A stretch of DNA of 64,000 nt, taken from assembly GCF_024679245.1 (NCBI RefSeq), contig NC_090179.1:7689327-7753326 (forward strand). Direction: 5' to 3'. Below are positions 50,737 through 61,372 of the stretch, in pieces. How positions within the stretch are numbered: the stretch's first letter is position 1; each line of letters starts with the position of its first letter. A program made the translations under genes and the position numbers. The DNA is from Pseudorasbora parva. Lineage: Eukaryota; Chordata; Actinopteri; Cypriniformes; Gobionidae. The notes below the pieces were generated by a model that worked only from the letters and a program-made list of their open reading frames with translations, was not told where the DNA came from and did no database searches.

Positions 50737-51154
50737 CTACATGTGACTTCACCTCACTTCAGTATTAACAAACTCACATACTGATATTGCACTGCACTTT
50801 ATTCTTGTGTTTCATGTAACTACTCATTATAATGCTGTTTGCACATTACACTCCTGCACTTCTGTTATCCACAGATTTATTTTTATAGTCTCCAGTTTAC
50901 TTTATCTCACTTATTTTATTCCACATCTCATTTCTTTTACTTGATTTATTCATAATTCTACATATGTATATATATATAGCACCTTATCCTATTCCTATTT
51001 TATCCTATCCCTATTGTATAATTTATTGTGCTTTTTTTGTTAATTGTTATTTGCTGTCCATGGAGCGGACCTGTTTACATTTCACTGCCGGTTGTATTCT
51101 GTATAACTGTGTATGTGACAAATAAAACTCTTGAACTTGAACTTGAACTTGAAC

Positions 51155-51909
51155 TCATTAGTGAGCACACACATGAACACTAGGAAGTGTTCATTTAACG
51201 TCTGCGATGTTTCTGTGTACTATTACATAAATCTTAACTGTTTAATTTACGTGTAACTGGGATTAATCAGTCACATTCAGTTTATTAATATAATTAAATA
51301 AATCTTACCTGTTTCATTTATAAATGATTTACAAATAAGATTTTTATTACTGATTCTTAGATAGTGATTCTTAGTAAGTTGATTAATTTGTTTTTTTTAA
51401 ATTACATAATCCAAATGCATGGAACATTTATATGCAATTCAAATACATGTTTAGACATATTTTAAGTGCATAAACGTGTAAAGTGACTTACATTTTTAAG
51501 ATTAACAAAAAATTGTAATTGTCAACAATATATGCATGTCAAATTAACAAACTAGTTTTTACAGTATTTTCTCAAATTCTCAAAAATTTCTCAAATATTA
51601 CCAATATTTGTAGTTTTATCAAATAAAATTTTATTATAATCACATGTTGTAAATATAACAAAATATTCTGTTTAATAGTTTACAAAATGTCACTGTGATT
51701 CAAACTAAAAATATATGCTTTTGGGTTTTCTATAATTTTCTTTTGGGATTTTACATTGTTTTTCTGTAAATTTCACTGGCATTAGGTTAAATCTATAGCA
51801 GTTATTCACCGTATATAGTAAGGAAACTTTGTGTTAACCAAATAACAGTTTTTAACTGTAGCATTTTTACAACCTTTGACCGTTAAAATCACGACCATTT
51901 TTTACAGTG
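51155..51909. repeat. 3' remainder of fold-back element copy B
   Basis: Resumes the hairpin arm interrupted by the LINE, then AT-rich sequence matching 44,361-44,670. The last ~250 bp carry inverted-end sequence finishing ACCATTTTTTACAGTG at 51,909. No gene. Confidence 0.7.
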
Positions 51910-52270
51910 TTCATTGTTCACATATGGCCTAATTCCAACATGATATCATAGAGCATCTGCTGAAAGAAGGGTGTTGTCAGACTTATCGATGGTACCAGTG
52001 TACAAGCACTGAAGAAGGCGTGGCCTCTACATTTTCGTGAGAAAAAAAGTGGGCAGAAAGACGAAACATCATTTGATGTCTTTGTCAAGGGAGTATAAAC
52101 TCGATGTAACTGGACACGATATGCAGCAGGAGGAGTTGATCCTATGGAGATCTTGAGGCAGTGAAGAACTTGACAGAATTTTCCTGATTTGGAAGAGAAC
52201 ACAAACGAAAATAAAGAGTGGCAGGAGGGGATGCTTTTAGACCTGTGAAGCAGGCCTTGATCACAGCTGC

Positions 52271-52377
52271 ATAAATATGGAGCGCTGCACGGATTTGCGT
52301 GTCATCCTTTCGCTGTGGCCGTGCTAATCTTCTCTGTATAGATCCAATTTTAGTATATGTGCTGCCTTAGCAAGCAC
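52271..52377 (-). ncRNA. U6: U6 snRNA-like gene, copy 67
   Basis: G38T, T57C, C62A, T64A and A91C; AGC triad kept but internal stem-loop broken. Confidence 0.78.
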
Positions 52378-52896
52378 TAGTTTGCTGGCCGCTCAAGGCA
52401 TATGTACACCTCAGGTCCCAGCAAGCTCTCACCAAGGTGGTAAGGCCCAGCAAACTATCTCGACACTGTATACCTTATTGCACACACTGATATATGCAAC
52501 AGCTCAATAATTTTAGGGAAAGGGTATGTTAAAGCTTCATTGTTCATATATGGCCTAATTCCACCATGATATCATAGAGTATCTGCTGAAAGAAGGGTGT
52601 TGTCAGACTTATCGATGGTACCAGTGTACAAGCACTGAAGAAGGCGTGGCCTCTACGTTTTCGTGAGAAAAAAAGTTGGCAGAAAGACGAAACATCCTTT
52701 GATGTCTTTGTCAAGGGAGTATAAACTCGATGTAACTGGACACGATATGCAGCAGGAGGAGTTGATCCTATGGAGATCTTGAGGCAGTGAAGAACTTGAC
52801 AGAATTTTCCTGATTTGGAAGAGAACACAAACGAAAATAAAGAGTGGCAGGAGGGGATGCTTTTAGACCTGTGAAGCAGGCCTTGATCACAGCTGC

Positions 52897-53003
52897 ATAA
52901 ATATGGAGCGCTTCACGGATTTGCGTGTCATCCTTTCGGAGGGGCCATGCTAATCTTCTCTGTATCGATCCAATTTTAGTATATGTGCTGCCTTAGCAAG
53001 CAC
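52897..53003 (-). ncRNA. U6: U6 snRNA-like gene, copy 68
   Basis: G65C only; degenerate TATA. Confidence 0.84.
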
Positions 53004-53521
53004 AAGTTTGCTGGCCGCTCAAGGCATATGTACACCTCAGGTCCCAGCAAGCTCTCACCAAGGTGGTAAGGCCCAGCAAACTATCTCGCCACTGTATACC
53101 TTATTGCACACACTGATATATGCAACAGCTCAATAATTTTAGGGAAAGGGTATGTTAAAGCTTCCTTGTTGACATATGGCCTAATTCCACCATGATATCT
53201 TAGAGCATCTGCTGAAAGAAGGGTGTTGCCAGACTTATCGATGGTACCAGTGTACAAGCACTGAAGAAGGCGTGGCCTCTACGTTTTCGTGAGAAACAAG
53301 TTGGCAGAAAGACGAAACATCCTTTGATGTCTTTGTCAAGGGAGTATAAACTCGATGTAACTGGACACAATCTGCAGCAGGAGGAGTTGATCCTATGGAG
53401 ATCTTGAGGCAGTGAAGGACTTGACAGAATTTTCCTGATTTGGAAGAGAACACAAACGAAAATAAAGAGTGGCAGGAGGGGATGCTTTTAGACCTGTGAA
53501 GCAGGCCTTGATCACAGCTGC

Positions 53522-53560
53522 ATAAATATGGAGCGCTTCACGGATTTGCATGTCATCCTT
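53522..53560 (-). pseudogene. U6: U6 gene 3' half, cut by insertion (copy 69)
   Basis: Only nt 69-107 remain (C79T). The break lies in the A68-A70 run of the internal stem-loop; foreign GC-rich sequence begins at 53,561. Confidence 0.85.
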
Positions 53561-53936
53561 GCGCTCCGTGCAGGGCGATCGTCGGTCCCACTTTGTCCCA
53601 CTTGTTCCACTTTTTCGGCGTCCTGATTGGCCCGCGGTCTGCCACGCCATTGGTCGGAGATCTGTTCCACTTTTTTCCTTCCCTACATGGCCATTGCATG
53701 TAGTGTGCCATTGGTCCTTCGCTCGTGTTCCACTTTTGCCTGCGCTCCGATTGGCCGGTGGGCGTGACAGCTCGGCGGGAGACGGCGCTCACTCCTCAGT
53801 GCTTTTTTGACAGCGAGAGAGCGAGCGTGCGAGCGATCGATCGTCCGTCAGCATCAAACATCGACTTTTAGTGACATTTCCAAACCCGTCATCATCATCG
53901 TTCAGTTCTGTTTCTTCAACTGTTCGACTCGAAGAG
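53561..53936 (+). promoter_or_regulatory. Promoter and 5' non-coding exon of the transposase gene
   Basis: GC-rich and unlike its surroundings. It contains four inverted CCAAT boxes (ATTGG, about 53,628, 53,652, 53,712 and 53,753) and several spaced copies of TTCCACTTTT. The CCAAT boxes suggest a TATA-less promoter. The TTCCACTTTT repeats near the element tip could instead be transposase-binding sites. A likely non-coding first exon ends GACTCGAAGAG at 53,936, followed by a good donor GTAAGA. Confidence 0.6.
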
Positions 53937-54590
53937 GTAAGAGCGCGCGGCTTTACTACGATTTGCTTGCTTTTCGTGTGGTCCGCCTCACCTGTACCTG
54001 TCAAGTGAATTTTACCGGTCTTTTTACCACATCCATCGTGTTCAAAACACGAACCGCGCGGTAAAGCGTCGGTTGTTTCGTGGCTATTGTTTTATTGAAC
54101 GCGTTGTCGTAGTAAAATAGTTGTACTGTAGTAAAACCATGTCTGTCAGGTAAAATCAGGGTGTAAAAACGACCCCCCAACCTGTGCCCTGTGCCTGGGG
54201 GATGGGGACACAGGTGTCTGTGGTGATGCCACTTTATCTTTTGCTCTTTTTGAGTAGATACAATTGTAGATACCCCATAAAATAAAGTAAAAAGTCTTAT
54301 TTATGTATTATTTAGTTTATAAAAAAAGGTTTAATTTACATTTCATGGATCCAAGTTCGAAAGAACAGCATTTATCTGAAATGTAAAGCTTTTTAAATGT
54401 CTATGCTGTCACTTGATCAATGTAATGCATCCCCCTGCTTAATGAATGTATTCATTTCTTTTAAGTTCTTTCCCCCAAAAAAATAAAATAAAATTCTTAC
54501 CGGCCCAAAACATTTAAATGGTAGTACAATGTTCAAAAATGCTTGATTCAGATAAATACTGTTCTTTTGAACTTTTTATATATATCAAAG

Positions 54591-55065
54591 AATCACATGG
54601 GTGGCCATGCCGGGTCAGAGAGGGACATGGGACACCAGCCCAGGAAGACCAGGTTCTCGTCGGATTCGGCAACTTTGCCACCGTGTCCTTCAAGGACATT
54701 TACGAGGCGACGGACCGTGACAGAAAAGGGTATGGCTTCACATCTCTAAACATTCTCTGCTTTCTGCATCCTCTGTTAGTGTTGGGGCTTGAGTTAATTA
54801 TGTGTCTCTCCATTTCAAGCTTCATCAAGTGGGTGAAAAAGCAGGTTGCCAGACCTGGAACGAAGATGGAACTTTTGCAGAAGTACATCCGGAGGAGAGA
54901 TGCTGAGATGCAGACCAAATCAGCGCCTCCAGGCATGACTTTGTGTTGTATTTGTAGGGTCTATATTACAATTCTTGCATGAACTTAACACAGTTATTGA
55001 ACTGAACTGAACCAATACATGACTTGAGATGACGGTCCTTTTAGAGGAGCTTTAATGTTTGTTTT

Positions 55066-55101
<36 letters not shown>

Positions 55102-58100
55102 TTTTTGCATCCTTCTTTGAATCGTGTTAAACACTAAATAATGACAACTTGATTAACTCAGTTCATCCTGATATTAACAGTGACCACCGCCTCCTCTGCT
55201 TCTGCACCGGAACCATCTGATGAAGATCTGGTGGCTGCAGCGGCCCACATAGATGTTCCGGGTGAGCGTGGGATTAAATCTGTGGTTGAATTTAAGAATA
55301 CTGTGCGTGTATGTACACTATATAACCTGTTTCATTATGTATTATCAGCCTTCAGATGGAGGTTTTTGGAAACAATTAAGGTATGAGGTGTATTACACCT
55401 TCTTGGCGTGCCGTCTAACGTCGTGCAGTCTTCCTTTTTCCTGCTTTAAATAAAATCTAAGCGCACCTTTTTAACACTCTAAAACCCACCCCACCCCACC
55501 CGCCGCCCTCCCCCAAAACGGCTGCCATTTTTCCAACCTGCACAGCTTTGGGCATCTAATCTTTTCATCAATATCATCATCATCATCATCATCATCTTTT
55601 TGTCATCACATTTCCAATCATTAAATGGATGGCTACAGCTGCAATCACTAATCTTAGCACAAAAAGACTAATGTTAAATAGTAGTACTAGAAAATAACGC
55701 TGATGGTGCCATTTCTATGTATCTCATTTCCTTTTCCCTTTTAATGCCATGCAGCTGATGTGACTCAACAGTCACCCAGTCAGCCGGAACCTCTGCCCTC
55801 TGTCACGGGACCTGCTGTGCCAGCAAAGCAGCCTCTGCCCACAGAAGAAGTAAGTAAAATGCTCAGATGGGTGGGTAGTCAAAATCAGCAGCAGGAAAAA
55901 AAAACAGACCCGCACGTTTGATATTTTTCTTCCCTTTACAGCTGTTGCTGCCTGAAGGCTGGAGACAGACCCTGCCCAAAGAGCAGCATCTGTGGGTCAG
56001 CAAGGCTCTTTTCACCAGAGACCAGTCTGGCAGGCTGGCGCTGACGAAAAACTTGCGTCTCTGGTGGCATCCTCCTGGGCCCCGTCCTCTTTATTCCCAG
56101 CCTCCATCATCACCTGACTCATTTTATCATGCCAAGCTGTGCCTGTGGGTCCCTTACCGCATGTGGTCATACAGGCTGCTTTGCTCCCAGCCCACCTGTC
56201 ACCGTCTTGGCTTTCCGCTGACAGCATGCGGAATGTACAAGACTGTCAGGAGGGTCTTGGATGTCAGTGGCTGGTACTTCATGGCTACAGAGTACCTGGA
56301 GTGCCGGTCCTGCAAGAAGAAGCTGGCAGCCTGGTCCCTGGATATTCTTGGCCAGTTGGATCCTGTCCACAGGGAAATGTTCCCAGCGGTATTGACCTGC
56401 AGGTTGGTACACTTTATTGTATGTATTTTACGTTTTAACACGAGAAAATGTCTTTCGTGCTCATTAGTTTTTTTTTTTTTTTTATCGTGCAGGCTGTCCT
56501 GTGACAAGGAGATAGTGAGGTGGATGCGGGGGCGCTCATTGGGGAACAGTGCGACTTCGGCATACCGAAACCTCTGTGTGAGGCACAGGGAGCAGTGGAT
56601 TGCCCAGACGACCCATTATCTTTCTGTTGTTGGAAAGTTCATCCACCATGCCACAGACCCTAGCACTCTCGCTGGCCAGCTGCCTCAGATGACACCTGTG
56701 CCTTGTCCGGCATGGCTGCTGTCAGTTTACGCCAAAGACGTACAGACACGGCTGCCGGAACTAAAGGCCAGGGTCACATCTATATATGGAACCATCCTTA
56801 AGATGGATTCCACTAAGAAGGTAAGAAGACACACGCTCATAACATGACCACTACTAGAGCTACGTGTAGGCTAGGTGAACACCTGTTTGTTCTCGTGGAT
56901 TTTTCTGTAACAAAATTATATTTAATTCAATTTAAACAGACGGACGGGTCTTTCCACGTTAATACTTCTTTTCATCCCATTTCAGGTCACCAAGAAGCTG
57001 GCTGGTGAGGCTGCTGGAACAGCGGCATGGGTCACGGATGTGGGGAATGAGTTTGGGCAGGTCCTCGTGTGTGTCCTCACTGAGGCGGAGGGTGATGGTC
57101 TGCTACCCATGTGCTCTGGACTCATTGAGCGCTACCGGAGAGCTGGTGAGGCTCCTCCCCGAGTCCTCTACGTTGACCGGGACTGCTGCTCGGCCACCGG
57201 GAAAGGAAAGGCGGCGGCGATGTTTACAGAGTGGGACCAGCTGATCGTCAGGCTGGACGTGTGGCACTTCATGCGGAGGTTTGCAGTAGGAGTGACCACA
57301 GACAGCCACCCGCTTTATGGCCCCTTTATGAAACGCCTCACCGCGTGCATTTTTGAGTGGGATGCGTCAGACGTGGAGAGGCTAAAGGAGGCCAAGCGGT
57401 CGACGGGAGGCGAGCCCACCACCAAAGAACTCGCAAAGCATTGCCGTCGCCGCACTCGGGGGGCCCAGGAGACCAAGCGGCTTATCGAAAAGCTGCTTGC
57501 AGACTTCGGGGCGGCAACGGACACCATGGGCATCAAGCTCCTCGACCAGGAGAGGATGAAGGAAATCTGGAAGACCCAGCAGCGCCACATAGACTGCATC
57601 CAGGATCCGCCGGGTGTACAGCTGTACAGGAAGACGGGACAGGTGACCAAGGAAGGGGTCCTTCTACCATCGTACCGCTGTGCACGTGGCTCAACATCCC
57701 TGGAGTCGTTCCACCTGCACTTGAATCGCTTCGTGCCAGGTTCGTGCATTACTCAAAATTAAGCATTTGGATTTTATTTGTGTGTGTGTGTTTGCATTAT
57801 ATGTTTTCATTTCTGAATTTGTTTTTTAGGTACAAGTGCAAATGCCATGCACTTTCAAATGTACCTGTTGGAAGGACTGGTGCAGTGGAACGAGGCACGC
57901 GGGGCCGCTGCAGTCGAAGGTGCCAGTAGGCAGGACATCTGCTATGGCGGCCCGCTGCTGCAGTACTGCAATGCGCTGAGCCAACAGCTGCTGGGTCTGA
58001 AGCTGGCTCAGGACTACACCAGCCCTGGTGAATACACAGGTATTGTGTTCATGCAGACATTTTACTTTAGCTGTTTTTCACCCGTTTGCTATTAAAACAA

Positions 58101-60174
58101 TATTCATGTGATAACAATTTTTTTTTTTTTCCTACTGTTTCTACAGGAGAGCTCATTGGTGTGGAATACTTGTATTCCCAGACCAGCAGAGCATTTCAGG
58201 AGGACTTCGGTGCTGATCCCGACATTCCTGATGGGATACGGGACGAAGACCTACAGGTTGATTTGGAAGGGGATGAGGGGTTCGAGGACATATGCCCTGA
58301 TGAGCCCATAGAATTTATGGAGCTCGAGGGCAATGACCTGCCTTCCCTTCAGGAACATCCTGCGGGTCTGCCTGCAGCGGAGTCCTCCTCTGCTGCCTTG
58401 TCCGCTCAGAGCCAGGTAAATGACTACCCATAAACACAATGTATGCACTGACATTTTATGCTGTGTAATGGCTGACTGCGGATTGTCTCACAGCTATACG
58501 AGTGAGTGGATGTACAGTCTTGGGAAGAAAATTTTTATTTTTTTATTTTATGTTTTACCTTTATAATAGAGGAGTCTTTTTTTTCTCTCTCTCTCTTTTC
58601 TTTTTTCCTCGTACAGGAGGAGAGCGTGGGACCGGATGGCCAACCTGGATATGACCATGTCGTTAGGCTGGCTGACAGTCTGGTTGCCCTGCGAAAAGAG
58701 GGGTTCGTTACACAGAGTAAGGTGAACGAGATCATCATGCTGTGGAACAACCTCTCGGATGATGACAAGGGCCCGCTCATCTATCCCCCCCGCCACCGTG
58801 ACAGACTATTGAAGGGTCGCTTTAAGGTCAGCCATTCTAAGACCAACGTGACCTCGGGCACCGATAGTCTGAAGAGGTACTGGTTTCTGTCTTTGTGTCT
58901 ACGTTATCATTTGACTCTCTTGAACGTTATGGTAACACTTTACTTGAAAGGGTGTGCGACATAACCTAAATCGTTCATTATTTTAATTATAATTGACACT
59001 TGGTGAGAGTTGTCATGAAGATGCATAAAAACATGTCGTGATTATGAAGGTGTCCCTTAAAGTAAAGAGTTACCAAAGTGCTTCATATTTTCATAACCAG
59101 TCTCGTAACCAATGTTATTCGCTTGTTTGACCGCTATCTGTATAATAGTCTGATTAACCGTACTTTCCTCCTTTTTCACTTTGCAGATGCTTCCTTGGTG
59201 AAGGTGGGCCGGCTCAGTGGCCCAGCGCAAGCCGTATAGTGGAGGCCATCTGCCTGGCTCTGTGCCGGATTTACCCTGCTGGTCAGACCGTCGCGGGAGT
59301 CCGGGTCAACCGTTGGGCTGCCATCCTCAAGGACTACAGGATGATCCGTGATGTAGTCCTGGGCAGCCCCGGTATCATGGCTCAAACGAAATTAAAACTG
59401 TTTGAGCTTAATCAGCTCACGGTCTCCCGGTGGTAGGTTCATTAATTAATTGTTCATGTTTTCATAATTGCCTGCCTGTTTTCATATTCATAATAATATT
59501 GATAAATAAATAAATATTGTCTTTTCTGTTCATAGGCACAATGCAAGGACCAAAAAGCAGGAGAGGGAGGTGTTGCAGCAGGACATCGAGCCTTTCACTG
59601 CTCCTTTGCTGGCCCCTGAACAGCTCCCGCCGGTGCTGCTAAAACTACCGGAAGCCATCCAGCACGGACACTCCTCCTTTATGTTTGAAATGCCTGAGGA
59701 TGCTTCCGGACAGGCAGCACCGCGGTGTCGAGGCCAGCCTCCTCCTCCTCCTCCTCCTCCTCCTCCTCCTCCTCCTCCTCACCGACACCTCCTCGCGTCC
59801 CTCCAGGCACAGCCCACTCTGCCACTGCATCTCTACCTGCAGCTCTACCTGCTACCTCACATGGCGCTTCTCTTGCCACGCCCACTGGGCCCCTTCCTGT
59901 TGTAGGAGCACCTGCAACAAATGAGAAGAAGGTGCCCAGGACCACAGCGTGGCGCCGCAAAAAATTAGCAGAGGCAGCCGCAGCAGATGAAGCTCGAGGC
60001 TTGAACACCAGAAAAAGGCAAATGACTCAGCAGTTCATCTGCCAGAAGTGTGGCCAGCCAAAGACTAAAGAATTTGGCCACAGTCAGTTCAGGGGTGTCC
60101 ACTTCTGCGCTACAGTTTCTGGTAAGACAGTGGCACAGTGGTTGGAGGAAGTAAAGAGAGGAGACGGAAAATAA
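54591..60174 (+). CDS. Multi-exon DDE transposase-like protein (Dada-like), about 1,200 aa
   Basis: Predicted coding exons, with consistent phases: ~54591-54729, 54820-54932, 55181-55261, 55755-55849, 55942-56402, 56493-56820, 56986-57739, 57830-58039, 58147-58415, 58617-58876, 59187-59432, 59536-60174. The start is unsure: no ATG in frame in the first coding exon, unless it is unspliced from 54,518. Order of domains: a small GFGNFATVSFKDIY...FIKWV module; a Pro/Ser linker; a Trp/Cys-rich region (CLWVPYRMW, ECRSCKKK) resembling the fish protein family I recall as DUF6729; and an RNase H-like core with candidate Asp in KMDSTKK (56806), Asp in YVDRDCC (57175) and Glu in SLESFH (57703), spaced D-68-D-176-E. 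An acidic linker, a charged domain, a poly-Pro run and a C-terminal zinc ribbon (CQKCGQPK...HFC) follow. One frame change lies in the last exon. Confidence 0.72.
54933..55180 (+). other. Predicted GC-AG intron of the transposase gene
   Basis: Joining CCTCCAG (54,932) to TGACCACC (55,181) keeps phase 1 and reads APPVTTASSASA. The donor would be GC (GCATGA), not GT. It includes a (TTG)n run at about 55,065-55,100. Confidence 0.5.
55065..55110. repeat. (TTG)n microsatellite
   Basis: About eleven TTG units followed by a T-run, inside an intron. Confidence 0.9.
55262..55754 (+). other. Intron with (ATC)n run
   Basis: Donor GTGAGC, acceptor CCATGCAG. Contains an ATC microsatellite at about 55,570-55,597 and a C-rich stretch near 55,485-55,515. 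No gene seen. Confidence 0.65.
59737..59780 (+). repeat. (CTC)n run encoding poly-Pro or poly-Ser
   Basis: About 14 perfect TCC/CTC triplets in the last transposase exon. The run is open in all three frames and lies at the site where the reading frame must change. Confidence 0.9.
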
Positions 60175-60266
60175 GCAAGGACACAAAATGTAGTTGTTCC
60201 AAAATATGTTTATTTTCTTTTGGATACTTCATTTTATATATATATATATTAGAGTTCATATATGTT

Positions 60267-60326
<60 letters not shown>

Positions 60327-60541
60327 AATAAATATACATTTTACTTTTTCTAATGCCTGTGTACATATCTGCTTCATTAGATATTTGTGCAATACTTAAA
60401 GTATACCAAGAATGAGTGACTCAAAAAAAATATTGAATAGCATGTATAAGGTTTTACAATACCTTAGTAATTACATTGCAATACAGTACTATTTAAATAT
60501 AATACAATACGATATTATTTAAACAAAACAAAAGGTTTAAC
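60175..60541. other. 3' flank of transposase gene with (TA)n microsatellite
   Basis: After the stop codon comes an AT-rich region with a long TA run at about 60,270-60,322 and AATAAA near 60,326, a possible polyadenylation signal for the transposase transcript. Confidence 0.6.
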
Positions 60542-61047
60542 ATATTTTAAACTAATTTATTATACATTGAATATGATTTAAATTATATGGTATAAACTAG
60601 ACATTTTTTGCAATTTACATTCAAACTTGAATTATTTTACAAAGAATTTATACTATTATACTAATAAAATACTATTTAAATATAATACAATAACATTTAG
60701 ATAGATAGAATTTTTTTGAATATATTTTAACATGCATTTAACTATTTACACAATATAATTATTCAATTTACGATATAAAAGGTCCTGAATACCATTGATG
60801 CATAAAGTAAAAACTGGAAAGGCTACGGAATACATAATAATATTTTAAACTAATTTATTGTACATTAAATATGATTTCAATTATATGGTATGAACAAGAC
60901 ATTTTTTGCAATTCACATTCAAACTTGCATTACTATACAAATGTATACTATTATACTAATAAAATACTATTTAAATATAATACAATAACATTTAGATAGT
61001 TTTTTTTTTTTTTAAATATATATATTTTATGATAAAAGGCCCTGTAT
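60542..61047. repeat. Two tandem copies of a ~300-bp AT-rich unit
   Basis: 60,542-60,839 and 60,840-about 61,047 align over most of their length, both starting ATATTTTAAACTAATTTATT and sharing TTTTTTGCAATT and AATACTATTTAAATATAATAC blocks. The second copy is shorter and has a longer T-run. No coding potential. Confidence 0.8.
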
Positions 61048-61372
61048 ATGATATGTGGTTCCTTCATTCATGACAGTACTACAGCACATGGCTACTTAAT
61101 ATGCGTATGTCATGACTCAGGAATGACACATGGCTACTTAATATGCTTTCCTCAGCCCGCCCCTAAGGCCCACCCCCAAATTCACCCCAAATTCACCCCA
61201 AATTCACCCCAAATTCACTTATTTCTCTCATTTTAGAGATGAGCACCCCACGACCCCACAGGTGATCCTATTGGCATTTTGGGGTCACCAGCTTGCAGTC
61301 CATGGCCTTGGAAGGCTTCCAGGGGCCCTTGGGGGCACAGGGGGCCCACAGAGAAGATCCATTGGGTTCTTT
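61048..61372. other. Right end of the U6 insertion, unassigned
   Basis: Two copies of ACACATGGCTACTTAATATG-like sequence (about 61,083 and 61,125) and four tandem copies of AAATTCACCCC (61,170-61,215) lie here. A GC-rich stretch rich in GGGGCCC follows and joins U6 at 61,373. I find no inverted match to 53,561 onward. Confidence 0.5.

Larger units (their letters stand above)
47740..51154 (+). mobile_element. Nearly full-length non-LTR retrotransposon (LINE, L2/CR1-like)
   Basis: The host fold-back sequence ends TACTTTAAC at 47,739 and resumes TCATTAGTGAG at 51,155, matching the uninterrupted order in the sister copy. The 3.4-kb insert has a short 5' leader with AAGATGGCGCC, resembling the YY1-type motif at some LINE starts and overlapping the start codon. 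A long frame with AP-type endonuclease then reverse transcriptase follows. The 418-bp 3' UTR has AATAAA at 51,120 and a tail of about four CTTGAA repeats instead of poly(A). Such tails are usual in L2/CR1-type LINEs. No target duplication longer than 2-3 bp is seen. Clade assignment is tentative. Confidence 0.88.
41353..51909. mobile_element. Composite CACTG...CAGTG DNA transposon insertion in the U6 array
   Basis: U6-unit sequence stops after AAACTA at 41,352 and resumes with TTCATTGTTC at 51,910. The insert starts CACTGTAAAAAA and ends TTTTTTACAGTG, so its tips are inverted repeats. About 78 bp of the unit are missing at the junction, and no target duplication is visible. Inside are two direct copies of a ~3.5-kb fold-back element (41,353-44,863 and 44,864-51,909), the second split by a LINE. 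No transposase frame is seen, so the elements are non-autonomous. CACTG tips recall CACTA/EnSpm elements, but TA flanks several copies, so I leave the superfamily open. Confidence 0.75.
51910..53560 (-). repeat. Second segment of the U6 array (two full units and a truncated one)
   Basis: U6-unit sequence resumes inside the spacer, 78 bp beyond where it stopped at 41,352. It includes copies 67 and 68 and the 3' half of copy 69, and stops abruptly inside that U6 gene at 53,560. Confidence 0.95.
53561..61372 (+). mobile_element. Dada-like DNA transposon inserted in a U6 gene
   Basis: 7.8 kb lie exactly between the two halves of a U6 gene: nt 69-107 on the left, nt 1-68 on the right. The insert holds a GC-rich promoter-like left end, a multi-exon DDE transposase-like gene on the plus strand (opposite to U6), and an AT-rich 3' part. 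The Dada superfamily (Kojima and Jurka) is known for insertion into U6, U1 and tRNA genes of fish and other animals, with 6-7-bp target duplications. A candidate duplication here, ATCCTT (53,555-53,560) against TTCTTT (61,367-61,372), is only 4/6. I see no matching terminal inverted repeats, so the right end may be lost or rearranged. Confidence 0.7.

Noticed and set aside
53550..53810. 86-aa frame across the U6/transposon junction and its antisense partners
   Set aside because: It covers the GC-rich promoter-like tip and the U6 remnant and has no coding-like features.
59645..60008. Minus-strand poly-Arg and poly-Glu frames
   Set aside because: They are the reverse of the CTC run in the transposase exon.
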